The notes beneath the pieces are model-generated. The model did not search any database, was not told the DNA's origin, and saw only the letters and a program-made list of their open reading frames with translations. From Lepidostoma basale (lineage: Eukaryota > Arthropoda > Insecta > Trichoptera > Lepidostomatidae): 64,000 bases of DNA. The translations under genes and the position numbers were made by a program. Below are positions 32,935 to 44,310 of this stretch, one piece after another (within the stretch, counting starts at the first letter, position 1; each line of letters begins with the position of its first letter). The stretch is from positions 186,001-250,000 of the forward strand of contig JAHDVF020000590.1 of NCBI GenBank assembly GCA_022606425.2. The letters run 5' to 3'.

Positions 32935-33036
32935 ATAATTAATACGATTGAAAACGTCAGTTTTTTAGAAGTTTTATTATATTTTATGGGAACGACATGA
33001 TTCTAGAAAACTGACGTCTTCATTCGTATTAATTAT
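32935..33036. mobile_element. Foldback element, AATGAAAACGTC family, short form
   Basis: Arms 32937-32970 and 33001-33034 are inverted copies (AATACGATTGAAAACGTCAG / CTGACGTCTTCATTCGTATT). About 30 bp remain inside, with the hammerhead-like part deleted to GGGAACGACATGA. Confidence 0.65.
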
Positions 33037-35141
33037 GTCATTTACATGATCTTATATTGCATTGAATATCTGTTTATTATTGATATAAGGGGCACTTCAT
33101 TATGAAATGTTTATTCTTCACAACTGTAAATATAAAATATAATTAAAGAGCATTTAATTCTTCTTTTATCGAAACTTCATCCTTCACAGAAGCTCTAAAA
33201 ATGTTCATCTCAGAATCCATCTGAATTCTTATCTTATCGAGAAATGTTAAATGAAACAGTCAAAAATGTAAAACGTCTGATTTTAATAAAAACACCATAA
33301 ACTGATTCTCACGAAATGTAATCGTTTTAAAAACTTAGGAATTGTGTTTTAATCTCTTTGGAATAAGCGCACATACTCTTCAACTGAGCAGAGGGGAGCT
33401 CGGTATATTCGCGGAATGAACGTTATAGGAAAAGAGTATTTAATTGTTATTTTTCTTACGAATATTATAATACCTATAAAATAAATTGTTTACCGGTTGA
33501 AAAAAAATAATGTTAAAAAGTCACGTGAGAAAATCTAATTTTATGGCTAAATTAATAACTCCATTCGACTACAAAGTTCCCCGAATTGATGCAGCCGATT
33601 GATAGCGAAAGTTCTCAACTTTGTATTTTCTGCGCGAGGTCCGCTGAAATTGAAGTAATTATTGTTTCCTCGCGATTGTATTGAGGCTCCCTCGAAGCGG
33701 AAGAGCGCACTGAAGAATGTGGAGCTCCGCTGCTAGAGCGCCATGGCCAAAGTGGAAACGTTTAATTACCTCCCCCGACAGGGACAACATGTTCGGAGCC
33801 TTTCATTAATTTTTATGCTTCCGCAATTTCGATTCAAATTTTGAAAAGGGACCGAGCGGCGTACTTTATTGTATAAATTTCAGATATGAAACAGATTTTA
33901 TAATTATATTCAAATGACATCACCAGTGCGGTTAGACATCAGTAGAATGAATCGTTTGTTTGGACCTATTAAGATGCTATCAGGACCGAGCGCCTGCTCC
34001 TCTCGACTTTCTCCCATAACCACAGTACTCCCGTTACCTTACTTTTAAATACCCCTCACTTTCATTGATATTTCTACTTATATATAGAAATTCTAAATTA
34101 ATTATCTGTTTATTAAAACTTCCAAACTGGAACTGATATGTGAAAACGTTCTATTTATACACGCTTTATAATAACATCCACATACATGTAATAATATCAA
34201 AACAGGGCGAAACAAAACACTACCAATATTAGATCTACGTATTGTATATTAATTGTATTATTTCAATTTTTATTTCTATGTTAGAACTTTATCAAATCGG
34301 CACCCATTAGCATATTTATGGGAGTCAAAGATATCGCTTTGCCAGAACAAATTTATTTAATGTAAATTTAATAAAACCCCAACAATGCAAACCAAGTCAC
34401 TCCGTAAAATTCAAAGAAACAACTACAAAATGAGTTTTTATCAATATTTAACACACATCCACACTTTCAAAAAACTACTTACTCTTATTATTATACTACA
34501 TCAAACAGGAGGAATAAAGATAGAAATAATGAAGAAATAATTGTAAAGAGACTATACTTTAACGTGATCAATGCAGAAATAAATAGAGCAAGACAATCAT
34601 ATTCCGGAACAACCAATCGGACGAAATAAGATAAGAAAAAGCTCACTAGAAGCACCAACAAAACAAGATCCGACAAGCAGGACGAGAGATAGAATCTAAA
34701 CAAAAGGAATATTTACGGCGGAGCTAGCAACATCTTGTCTGCTCCTCACACACACGAGTTATGATATTATATATTCCTTATTTATATACCGAGGTTCATA
34801 TTACCTTATGCCTGCACGTGTCGTACCTATAATACTGTGTGAACGTAGTTTGATAAGGAACACATTAGTTATCTTAAGTCGTAACGGTTATTTTAGTGAG
34901 GAATATACTTTCATCTATATATTGTGTTTTCGGTTCAAAAATATTATTTGGAATAGGTATACAGTAAAAAATAAAAATTTTCAGAAATTAAATAACATTA
35001 TTTATATTATATTTTGCACATTCACAAAAATGTGAATATATTATAAGAAACGACATGTTATGGCTTCCTAAGGCATTATAAAATATTATTAATCAATTGT
35101 GTTGACAAAAGCGAACCATGTTATTTTCAATTTTACTTATT
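33037..35141. other. Intergenic DNA; complex block at 33590-33830
   Basis: 33590-33830 is GC-richer, complex and unique in the window, with TTTAATTACC and CATTAATTTTTATG words. It might be a conserved regulatory element. No gene recognised in the rest. Confidence 0.35.
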
Positions 35142-35383
35142 TATTATTTTCTTGAATCGCTCTTTACATCATGACAGCAAGAGCCAAATCGATGTAAAGG
35201 GTATTATAGCTATCTAAGTGATTCTTGTGACATGTGATAGGAAGCTAATCTATCGCCATTTTATTATCACGTGAATTCTACACCAGACCAAAGACAGTCT
35301 GACAATCACACTGTTCTCGCCAGGAATCGAACCCGGAACCTTCGGGTGGCAGTCAATGCACTTACCACTCGGCCACGAAGGTC
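35142..35383 (-). mobile_element. tRNA-derived SINE, copy 4
   Basis: Antisense copy: the head GACCTTCGTGGCCGAGTGGT is at 35364-35383, box B at about 35327-35337, and the tail (ATGATGTAAAGAGCGATTC) at 35150-35170. Near full length. Confidence 0.88.
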
Positions 35384-36225
35384 ACAATTTTCATATTATA
35401 TTATGTAATAAAACTTCTAAAAAACACAAGTTTTATATAATATTTAAAATATAATAAGGAGTTTTACACCATTGTTATAGAAACAATGAATATGTAGATT
35501 TTATTAAGCGTCGTGTCCTATCAGGACTGCGTGCATGAAGTATCCTGTCCTTCTTTACTATTTACATTGTTGCCATCACTCTTGTTTGTGGCCAGAAAGT
35601 ATTTTCCTTCAGATGACTGCATTAGCTACTCCAGCCCCGAGATACCACTGTTGTCGTAGACTGCAAGCGTTGGAACTGCACCCCAACATTAGACAGGTGT
35701 GATAATTTACGGAAGAACTTAGTATTCGCAAAGTTTATTCAATGATTTAATAGGTTTGACTTCGTGTGTATCTGAATAATGCATTGAATAAGAAAATAAA
35801 TAAGTTGGCATCATTTTTGAAAACCTATTATATTTCGACGCACGCAACCCACAAAATAATATGGCAGTCAGCCGGTACCGCTGTATTGTTATTCGGAGCC
35901 TCGTTGCATTGTTTGGTTACAGAGGCAGCGTGCGTGTTTTTTCACACTTTTACAATATATAATATTATATTGTACTTACGAAAAATGGTTGACATTACCG
36001 ACATACGCGTATAAACCTATTCGCCTAAAATCGAAATACTTTTCTTGACTCAGCCAATCGCGATTCTTTTACATTTTTTCGTATTTTGTACATTTCAATA
36101 AAAATATTTTTAATTTCAAATTGGTATTTTCCATTGAAAATCCATCCAAGGATGTCATAAAAGACAATAGAATAAACTGAATGTGAGTTGGCTCTCCAAA
36201 TTTTATCTAACTGGTTTTATTTGAC
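35384..36225. other. Intergenic DNA, nothing recognised
   Basis: No gene or known repeat. An 82-codon frame at 35766-36014 lacks motifs. Confidence 0.45.
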
Positions 36226-36470
36226 GACCTTCGTGGCCGAGTGTTAAGTGCACTGACTGCCACCCCGAAGGTTCCGGGTTCGATTCCCGGCGAGGGTAGT
36301 GTGATTGTCACACTTGCCTTGTTCTGGTGTAGAATTCACGTGACAATAAAATGACGATAGATTAGCTACCTATCACATATCACGAGAATCACTAAGATAG
36401 CTATAATACCCTTACATCGATTTGGCTCTTGCTGTCATGATGTAAATAGCAATTAAAAAAAAAAAAATAT
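36226..36470 (+). mobile_element. tRNA-derived SINE, copy 5
   Basis: Head GACCTTCGTGGCCGAGTG at 36226, box B GGTTCGATTCC at about 36278, full body with TAGAATTCACGTGACAAT, tail ATGATGTAAATAGCAATT then an A run. Confidence 0.88.
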
Positions 36471-36715
36471 TAAATGTGCAAAATAATATTTAAAAAATAA
36501 TATAAACAAATATAGATAAAGTGCATAATGGTGTTCTTGTGCCGACCCTTATGTATGGAAGTGAGGCTTGGAACTGGCAAAATAAGGATGAAAGTAGAAT
36601 ACATGTAATAGAAATGAGATCTCTACGACGAATGTGTACTAAATCTGTATATATTTTGATGGAGTGAATGCGTTATGAATGGTTATGAACAAAATAATGA
36701 AAGGATCACTTAGAT

Positions 36716-38181
36716 TTTTTTTTTTTTTTTACTGGAGTTGTTTTATTTTTGATGCCCTGCATTTTATTTGTCAGGGCGGTGTGGACTTGTTTAACATATC
36801 TTTGGGGTGGCAGAGATTTGCCGAGAAAAAGAAAGAAAGAGTTTAGAGGGGAGAGAAGAAAAATAATAGAAGTGGAGTTGCTGTATATGGGATTCCATGG
36901 ACTAGCTAATAAGCATCCCGACATTTGCCTTAAAACTGAGGGAACCATGGAAAACCTCAGTCGGGACGCGCCGTACCTGTAAAAATACATATATTATTTA
37001 TTAATGTCCCGCAACCGATCCACCACCGTGGTTGCGAAGTCCACGAAACTGCATAGTATATCTTTGTTGCGGAGGATGGCCGGGAGATCTGTGATGTGGA
37101 TGTCTCTTCTTTGACATTCCTTCTCCAGTTTCCATCTCTCACGCGTGAAGATTGGACAGTGGGTGATGATGTGTTCCACTGTTTGCTCTGTTTGTGAATC
37201 ACAGGGACAGTGCGGTGAGTCTTTGATCTTGAATCTGTGTAGATACGAGAGGGTGGCACCATGCCCAGTGAGTATTTGCGAGAGCTGGAACGAAGGTGCT
37301 ATTCTCTTCCTCAGCTCTTTCGCGTCTCTTATGGAGGGGAGAAAATTCTTGGTCCCGCTTCCGGTGGCGCTGTTTTCGTATCTCTCTTCCCACAGCTGAT
37401 TCATGTGTTCTCTGATAGTGCGCTTTGCGTAGCTGAGACGAAACTCAGAGTAGAGCTTGGCAGTTTTGACCCTAAGGGCGGCCGCTTTAGCCAGCTCATC
37501 TGCTCTTTCATTCCCTTCCAGTCCGTTGTGACCTCTGATCCACAAGAAGCTGCACTCGGTGCCTCGGTCTCTAAGGATTTTGGAAGACTTTTGAATCTGA
37601 AAGACCATCGGATTGGTGGGCGCGCCGTCGCTCAGAGCCTTCGTCGCGCTCATACAGTCGGTCAACACGTTGACCCTCCTCCACGAGGTGTCGGCGACGA
37701 CCCATCTCAGGGCCTCTGCGATGGCAAAGAGTTCGGCCTGGAATACCGTGCAGTAATCCGCCATGGGCAGATTCCTGCACTTTAACTCTCCGGCCGCGCC
37801 AAACACTGCGAACGCCGCGCCAACCTTTCCTTCGGTCTTGCTTCCGTCTGTGTATATATCAATTTCGTCCGAGGGGAATGCATCTCTTCTGTATGTCTCA
37901 GGGTGGGCCGTCAATTCTCCGGTCTGCTCGACAGGATGCGGCAGCTCCATCCACTTGACGACTCCCTGGTACCCGCGGTCCCCCGGTAAGAGTTCGATCG
38001 AGCCGTTTCTCTTCACATCACCTATCATCATGAGCTCCTTGAGCCTCAGGTCCAGCGGCATCAGGTCTGCTATCGCTTGAACAGAGGTCAGAGAGACGGT
38101 CCTATAGGCCTTACAAATTCTAATGCCTATCGTTCTCTGTACCCTGTTCAGCTTCAGCTGGATGTTATTCCTGCATGCCGC
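36716..38181 (-). mobile_element. 5'-truncated LINE (R1/I-like, with RNase H), poly(A), 10-bp target duplication
   Basis: Flanked by perfect direct repeats TCACTTAGAT (36706-36715 and 38182-38191). On the minus strand it ends in an A run (T run on plus, 36716-36730) preceded by an AATAAA signal (about 36741-36750). The 5' end is truncated within the RT C-terminus. These are the classic signs of target-primed reverse transcription. The single long intact frame suggests a recent insertion. Confidence 0.92.
36994..38181 (-). CDS. LINE ORF2 C-terminal fragment: RT end, RNase H, CCHC-like motif
   Basis: Open for 395 codons from the truncation point to a stop at 36994. The first 40 codons read LNRVQRTIGIRICKAYRTVS and belong to the RT C-terminus, so the true start is missing. 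Numbered from the Met at 38061, RNase H residues are D72 (YTDGSK), E110 (FQAELFAIAEAL), D135 (VLTDCMSA) and D188 (GNERADEL), with H178 in WIRGHNGLEG. A C-x-C-x9-H-x4-C motif follows (C285, C287, H297, C302). RNase H removes the RNA from RNA-DNA hybrids. Domain order fits the I or R1 groups. About a third of a normal ORF2. All catalytic acids are present, but the fragment cannot move alone. Confidence 0.88.
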   Translation of the reverse strand, partial: AACRNNIQLKLNRVQRTIGIRICKAYRTVSLTSVQAIADLMPLDLRLKELMMIGDVKRNGSIELLPGDRGYQGVVKWMELPHPVEQTGELTAHPETYRRDAFPSDEIDIYTDGSKTEGKVGAAFAVFGAAGELKCRNLPMADYCTVFQAELFAIAEALRWVVADTSWRRVNVLTDCMSATKALSDGAPTNPMVFQIQKSSKILRDRGTECSFLWIRGHNGLEGNERADELAKAAALRVKTAKLYSEFRLSYAKRTIREHMNQLWEERYENSATGSGTKNFLPSIRDAKELRKRIAPSFQLSQILTGHGATLSYLHRFKIKDSPHCPCDSQTEQTVEHIITHCPIFTRERWKLEKECQRRDIHITDLPAILRNKDILCSFVDFATTVVDRLRDINK

Positions 38182-38480
38182 TCACTTAGATGGTTTGGAC
38201 ACATGGAAAGAATGAGTGAAGACAGAATGGTGAAGAAGGTATATGTAAACGACGTGAACCGAGCTAGAAAAAGAGGAAGACCGAGGAAAACATGGCACGA
38301 TGAAATCAATCAAATATTAAATGTCGGTCACGTGAGTAGTTGGAAAAATCGACGTCCGTGCATGACAAGATGTATGAATGTAGATGAATCGAGAGAAGTA
38401 TGTCAGGACAGAACAGTGTGTCGTTCCATAAGTCTCCGACTACCCCTCCGGGGAGACGACGTGATGGTCAGTTAGTTAGT

Positions 38481-38749
38481 TAATGTAGATAAATGATGTA
38501 GAAGGTTATTTGTAAATAATAAAATAGGAATTCTTAATAATTCTTTTAGTTTCTAGCGGCTTCTGCGATTCGCTGATATCTTCTGGGCTACACACCAGTA
38601 GATGGTAGCTAGCTGCTGAAAAAATATTGCATATGCACATTTCTTTATTAATATTATTATTCAGAATTAAATATTTGACTTCAATAGAATATGGAATTTA
38701 CAAATATAATTATTTAGAAAGTGTTACTTTCTCTGAGATTAGCTAATCT
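38481..38749. other. AT-rich spacer
   Basis: Nothing recognised. Confidence 0.4.
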
Positions 38750-38935
38750 TCTTCTTCTTTTTGTCCTGTCACACCTCCGTGGTGTATAGGGCCTCAAGGA
38801 ACCTTCTCCAACCGACTCCATCGAATGCCTGATGCCTAACATCATCCCAAGTGAGGTCTGCTGCCTTAACCTCGTCCTGCAAGGTTCTTCGCCAGGTGAC
38901 TCTATAGGGGACCAGTCTAGTGCGCAAAAATAGTG
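38750..38935 (-). pseudogene. LINE 3' end (VGWRRFLEAL family), deleted copy
   Basis: CTTCTTCTTTTTGTCCTGTC, ACACCTCCGTGGTG and GGCCTCAAGGAACCTTCTCC match 60265-60450. Minus strand reads VGWRRFLEALYTTEV and TLQDEVKAADLTWDDVRHQA. About 35 bp (GTCTGCCTCGCTTTCTC region) is missing relative to the other copy. The (AAG)n tail is at 38750-38758. Confidence 0.8.
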
Positions 38936-39764
38936 ACTATACTAATTTTCAGTTCCACAGTTTTAAACCAAGAAGGTGATTAAAAAAATGTTTTTAATCA
39001 AATAAAACACGAGAAGATTTATAATTATCTTAGACCAAATTTGATAGAGTTCTTGCGTTCATTAATAGAAATATAAGTCAGCAATTGCTATATTTATTGT
39101 TTGACAGTTTCATTAAGCCTTCGTCTTTATAATGTGATGTATCATTGGTTCAGTTCACATTGCACACATTTTTAAATCCGATTATTAATTAGCTATTAAG
39201 GTAGGCGCCGCATTATAGCTTGAGTCGGCATATTTCTGTTATAGGAATACAGATATCATAATATAAGTCCGCACATCTTATTATTATAACAGGATGAGAT
39301 AAACACCCGACGAGTGTACAAATTACATTTACTGAAGTCTACTGAACCCCCCTTTACGATTCGAATAACACTAAATGTTTTGTAATCTGGAAATATCTTC
39401 ACTTCTTTGTATAAAGTGAAAGAATTAACCCACGCTTTGTAAAATAGGTAATCTCTAGTTTAATCATCTTATGTGACAAATAAATTTTATCCACCGAGGA
39501 CTGTAAGGTTCATTGGAGACTTTGCATAATTTAAAATTAATATTCTTTATATTGGCTATCTAAACTCAAGCATTCATTATTGAAAACACTACATGCAAAA
39601 ACCAACTACTCAAATGTAAGGATATTTCTATTGACGGTGTAATATTTTTAATTATTATATAATTGAGAAGAATATATCTTGCTATCATATTTTATGTATG
39701 GCATCACTGGAAAAATATAGTATATGCATTTCGGTGTGTGTTTTCAAAAATAAGATAAATTACG
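38936..39764. other. Intergenic DNA, nothing recognised
   Basis: No gene or known repeat. Confidence 0.45.
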
Positions 39765-40460
39765 ATAAATCCTTAAGGGGTCGTAGGTATGAAAAAACAA
39801 GTACAAGTCGTATTTAAATATTTTTCAGCAATTTAATTTATTTTATATAAAACCAACAATATTATTAACTTGATTGGACCCAAATTTGAAAAAATAATTA
39901 TATAAATTATATATGAAGTTATCGTCATATTTGTTGGCCCCTTTCCCATAAGTGGTGTTTTGTGGTGACCATTATAACTTCTTACAGGTTCATCTAAAAT
40001 CATTCAAATAAAAACATATATTATTTGAATAGTTAATCTAGTGCCTGATCGAAGCTTTTTTTATTTAAAAATAAACAAAATGCCGGCCTCTGATAACTTA
40101 CATAAGGATTTTTACTTAAGAAAAACTGCAACAGTTAATAGTTAATAAAAAAATAAAGTTAAAAAAAATTCCCTTGATCAGACGCTAGATTAACAATTTT
40201 TATTTTATTTTAATGATTTAAGATGGACCTGTAAAAAGTTATAATGGTCACCACATTATGGAATAGGGTCCAACATATATGGCGATATCGTCATATAAAA
40301 TTTATATATTTTTTTCAAATTTGGGTCAAATCAAGTTAAAACATAATATAATAATTTTCTATTGTTGGTTTTATAAAATAACATACAATTTTTTTATTAT
40401 TTAAAAAACGTTGTTTTGATAGATTTCAATATTTCGATCTTTAGGGCGTATTTTTGGTTT
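39765..40460. mobile_element. Long inverted-repeat element, about 700 bp
   Basis: Core arms 39848-40070 and 40170-40382 are diverged inverted copies: AAAACCAACAAT...TTGATTGGACCCAAATTTG on the left, CAAATTTGGGTCAAATCAA...ATTGTTGGTTTT on the right, and GTGGTGACCATTATAACTT against AAGTTATAATGGTCACCAC. Weaker similarity extends outward to about 39765 and 40460. The centre (40075-40165) has no coding capacity. A non-autonomous foldback transposon of unknown superfamily. Confidence 0.7.
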
Positions 40461-41229
40461 TATAAAGAACATTCGTCGGTAAAGTTATTTAAAAAAAACA
40501 TTCCTATAGATCATTTTCGCCATTTGCCAGTGTGACACTGAAACGAGCGCGCTATGAACGCTTCTAATTACGTCGAGAATAAGGCGTCCAAGTGAATGCA
40601 ACTTCCCGGTTCTGGGTGGAGTAGAGTGATAACTTTGTAATGACGTCACAGCGAGCCGTTGTTAAATGAAGTATTCTGCTCAGTCCATTTAGTCCACAGA
40701 GAAGGCGCCATCTCCCGGAATATAACTGATAATGAGGATTGTTCTACGAGCAGCGTGTGTTCATTAATCTTGGCCGTAATATTCCATTGTTCCCCTACCT
40801 GATGTAACGGTCGCGGGGGCTTTTGATGTCCCCGCGGCTGCGGCTCCCGGCTTCCTGGGCTCACGTGACACTAAGGCACCTCTTCTTCTCTTCTTCTCTC
40901 CTATTAATCAAGCAGCCATTACGTTTTCATTTCTTGTAACATTTATACTAAAGATTACAATGTCAATCGATACATTTTAGTGTGTATTATAAAAAAGAGA
41001 TTTATTCGTTGTTTTAAGTTCTCTTATTTAAAATACTGCGTTTCGAAATCAGATCATCTCTAAATTTATTACTCGTGGTTCATAATTTTATTTTACTAAA
41101 ATGTATAATAAACTTAGGTTACACGTAAGCTTAGATAATGTTTAGGTAAAGCGTACATACCTATACATATTGAATAATCGCATAATGTAAATAAAGCAAA
41201 CGAAAGTATTAACAATTTTACTAAGAATC
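40461..41229. other. Intergenic DNA; GC-richer block 40510-40870
   Basis: The block holds CpG-rich words (ACGGTCGCGGGGGC at about 40806) and TAATTACGTCG. A 72-codon minus frame there has no motif. Possible regulatory DNA. Confidence 0.3.
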
Positions 41230-41430
41230 ACTGCTTTGGTTTTTACATATGGAACGATTGGATAAAAAATAATGCTTGCGAAAGTGTAAGTTAACAATGT
41301 GAATCGATTACAAAGTCCAGAAAGACCGAGAAAAACATGACACGACCAAATTATTAAATTTAAAGTTCAAACATGTAAGCAGTCGGATGAATCGGGGTGC
41401 ATGTGTGGGCTGTATGAATGTGTTGTTTTA
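41230..41430 (+). pseudogene. RTE-type LINE C-terminal relic
   Basis: TTTTTACATATGGAACGATTG corresponds to the WFGHMERL region, followed by VNNVNRLQSPERPRKT-like residues and GTAAGCAGTCGGATGAATCG, in the order of the copy at 38182-38400. Confidence 0.75.
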
Positions 41431-43479
41431 TAACATATTATATTGCTTCCAATAATCAAATGAAATAAACGTACCTATTAGAGGTAGAAAGAACTGTCCC
41501 GTTAAATATATACTAGTCACTGTACACAATATATTATATGTACGATCGTGTTAATAATTCCATACGAGTATTCACCGTGAACAATAGTTGTCATTGAATA
41601 AACACACACAACGACCAGGCCCGCAGGACTGCCCCACTCGAGCGCTGATAAATGACTTCTGCTCTTTCTCAAACGATTTATTTTTCATTCACGGCCCATA
41701 ATCCGCGAAGTCACCCCGCTCGGAGATATTCGCACAAGATTGCAAGGATGTCTTTATAAACTAGGATGGGACATAGCTTTTAAGGATGACAAATCGTCCC
41801 GATTCATCACACCTTTGCTTGTTTGTCCTTATGTCACCGAGGAACCATTCAAATGTTAACAATGTAGTTAACTTTAATGACATTAGAGCTCCCCATATCG
41901 CCGGAGCGGCTCTGTCCTTATAAATACATAGGTTGAATTAAAAAATAGCAAAATTGAACATACAGTGTGGTTTGGGATTTTTACCGTAAACTACTCAATA
42001 CATTTTGAAAATTGCACAATCGCAATTTTACTTATTCAAAAACACTTCATAATATTATACATATAAATCAATTTTGTTAGTAAATTACACTTATTTGTTA
42101 TTGCCCAGACAATATTTAAGTAAAAGCGTATTTTTTCACACGGCGTATTTTTAATCTTTCACAAATTCACTATAAATCTTCGTACGCAATTTTTCACATT
42201 CATCATTTTAAGTTTATAGAGTTTTTTTTGTGAAATTTTACTTATGTTTTCAAGAATTTAGAGAACAACGTGCGTTATGGTACAAATGTAATTTTTTTCG
42301 TCAAATGAATATTAAGTAGTTTTATTCGGAATCTATTTAATTTGGCGATTTTACGTTTGCTGTCAATTTATTATGGGATCGTCAGCCTCAACGGACATAT
42401 AAACACGTTCTATGTAGGTTACTCATGTACGGCGTAAGTAAAATGATGTTTTTGACTTCTGGTTCATCTATTGTGACCGCACGAATTCAACACCGACAAA
42501 TTCAACTATTTGGTGCACGTTGGTGGTTGGCGTAATATATCTTTTTCTAAGGCTAAGTAAGCTAAGACGTTTCCGATTGGCTGGCTGTGTTAAAAGTGCG
42601 GTCAGAAGGACGTGCTCTCCGTGGCTTGTCTTTTTATTTAAAACACATCGACACAACCCGTTTCCGCACGCACCGTGAACATTCGACAGTAAGACATACA
42701 CTTTGATAGTTTAACCATAAGAGCCATCTCTCAATCACTGTATTTGAATGGACACAGAGTGCGTTCGAGAGAAACTCATCAGGGATATCAATACCAAAAA
42801 TACCCCATATTTATTGTAAACAAGTCCCCAAAGAGTTCAAAAATCAATTTTTAAAAATATGTATTATGCAAATTTCCTAAGTTTCAATATAAATTATTTA
42901 AAAAAAAATATTCGGAACACCGTGGTTTAAAAAAACTGCGCAATCACAATTTCATCAAAAGGTATTAAGAGAAAAACGGAAGTAACAAAATGCAACCGTA
43001 TCGTTTGAATAAACTAATCTTTAATGCAAACGGACCGAAATATTTAGGCGACAAAATTGAACCAAGTCATCAATCATCCGAGGAGGTGCGCGGTTTCAAA
43101 TTTTACGAAAGCTCCGAAACTGCCTTCTGGTGACGTGTAAGAAATGCAGACAATTACCGATTCTGTGAGACTAATTTTTACTTCTCATACATTGTTGTTA
43201 ACACAGATACTGACCTTAGTTTTTTACGTGCGAAATATGAAAGACTTTTTTTCTTTATGGATGTAACACAAACTGAATGGAAATTTTATACCTCCCTTTT
43301 TATCATCTGTAGAGAATACATCAGAGGTAGACTTGATCACTAGTCGTGACTTACCTTCTTTTTAAGGAACTGGTCGATAATACCATTGCGAGTGAGATAT
43401 TTTGAAACTATCTAACACTTTTGAGAATGTTACATTTTACAGTATGTAAGTAGTACTATCTATCAGGAAAATATTACTT
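41431..43479. other. Intergenic DNA; GC-richer patches at 41600-41920 and 42480-42680
   Basis: No RT relic or known repeat. The patches might be single-copy functional DNA, but I see no exon structure. Confidence 0.35.
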
Positions 43480-44045
43480 ACTTGATGTACCCAGCCACGC
43501 CTTGCTGGGGCTCTGTGTGGTTAAATGGAAAATGGTCCCGAATGGTGCTTCAATGTTTCCCACCCGAGACCACCGGCCTACACCAATGGTAACTCTCATC
43601 CCACTCGGTTCTGTACCCAGGTCCAACCGGCCCCCACCCATGGCCACTCCTTGTCGCCGTCCCTCGGTCTCCACCTAAGACCTCAGCCCCTCTCCAAGGC
43701 CACCCGGGCAATCAGGTCCAAATGCCGGACCCAACACACCACATCCTCCAAGAAACCATCCAACAATATGTAACCTCAACATTCAAGAAAAAAAATTCAA
43801 CATGTGGGGGAATAGCTTCCGATAGAACGTAAAAGACGATATCCAACGTAAAAACACGCGCGTTTTCGAATGCAACGCTATGTCAAAATTTCAAACAATC
43901 GGTGAGTAACTTTCGGAGATTTAAGAATAAGAACAATTACGTTTTTATATGTAATAAAACACGCACGTATTCGAATGCAACGTTGTGTCAAAATTTCAAA
44001 GTAATCGGTTTATCATATTTTTCAAAGATTAGATCAGGAATAGAC
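43480..44045 (+). repeat. Unclassified interspersed repeat
   Basis: Starts near ACCCAGCCACGCCTTGCTGG and contains a GC-rich proline/serine-coding stretch (43525-43770). Two diverged direct repeats (43850-43925 and 43960-44035) carry ACGCACGT...TTCGAATGCAACG and GTGTCAAAATTTCAAA...AATCGGT. From memory of insect genomes, such words recur in many species, but I cannot name the class. Confidence 0.4.
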
Positions 44046-44129
44046 AACATTTTAATTTTAATTTAAAAAGATTAAAATGTTTTTAAAACATAAATGAGAT
44101 ACTTTAATCATAAATAATACAATTGTATA

Positions 44130-44310
44130 CTAAAATATTCAAATCTAGGGGAGATCTTCCAATTCGTGATGATGGAAAAGATTGAAGGACGACGTGGACG
44201 TGGCGGGAGGCAAATTTCTTGGCTGGACTGAATAAGGAGCATGAAGAAGATGTACCGGGCGGCGCACGCTGGTGCAAGTCCAGAAGTGATGGTTAACGTA
44301 ATCGTCTGTG
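44130..44310 (+). pseudogene. LINE C-terminal relic
   Basis: Reads MMEKIEGRRGRGGRQISWLD, stop, IRSMKKMYRAAHAGASPEVM and VNVI, a common LINE C-terminus (KRGRGRPRxSWLxNI type). Short and with an in-frame stop. Confidence 0.75.

Larger units (their letters stand above)
36520..38480 (+). pseudogene. RTE-type LINE relic split by a LINE insertion
   Basis: Left part 36520-36715 reads NGVLVPTLMYGSEAWNWQNK, DESRIHVIEMRSLRRMC. Right part 38182-38480 reads SLRWFGHMERMSEDRMVKK, RARKRGRPRKTWHDEINQI, CMTRCMNVDESREVCQDRTV and a 3' end with GTTAGTTAGTT. Removing 36716-38181 and one 10-bp duplicate puts the two halves back in register with the copy at 61245-62400. Confidence 0.88.

Noticed and set aside
35041..35080. 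ACATGT-type hammerhead relic at 35050-35080 (minus)
   Set aside because: The hairpin does not pair properly and GAAA is lost; only loose similarity to 3632-3660.
37145..38080. Several plus-strand frames of 84-174 codons
   Set aside because: Antisense shadows of the RNase H reading frame on the minus strand.
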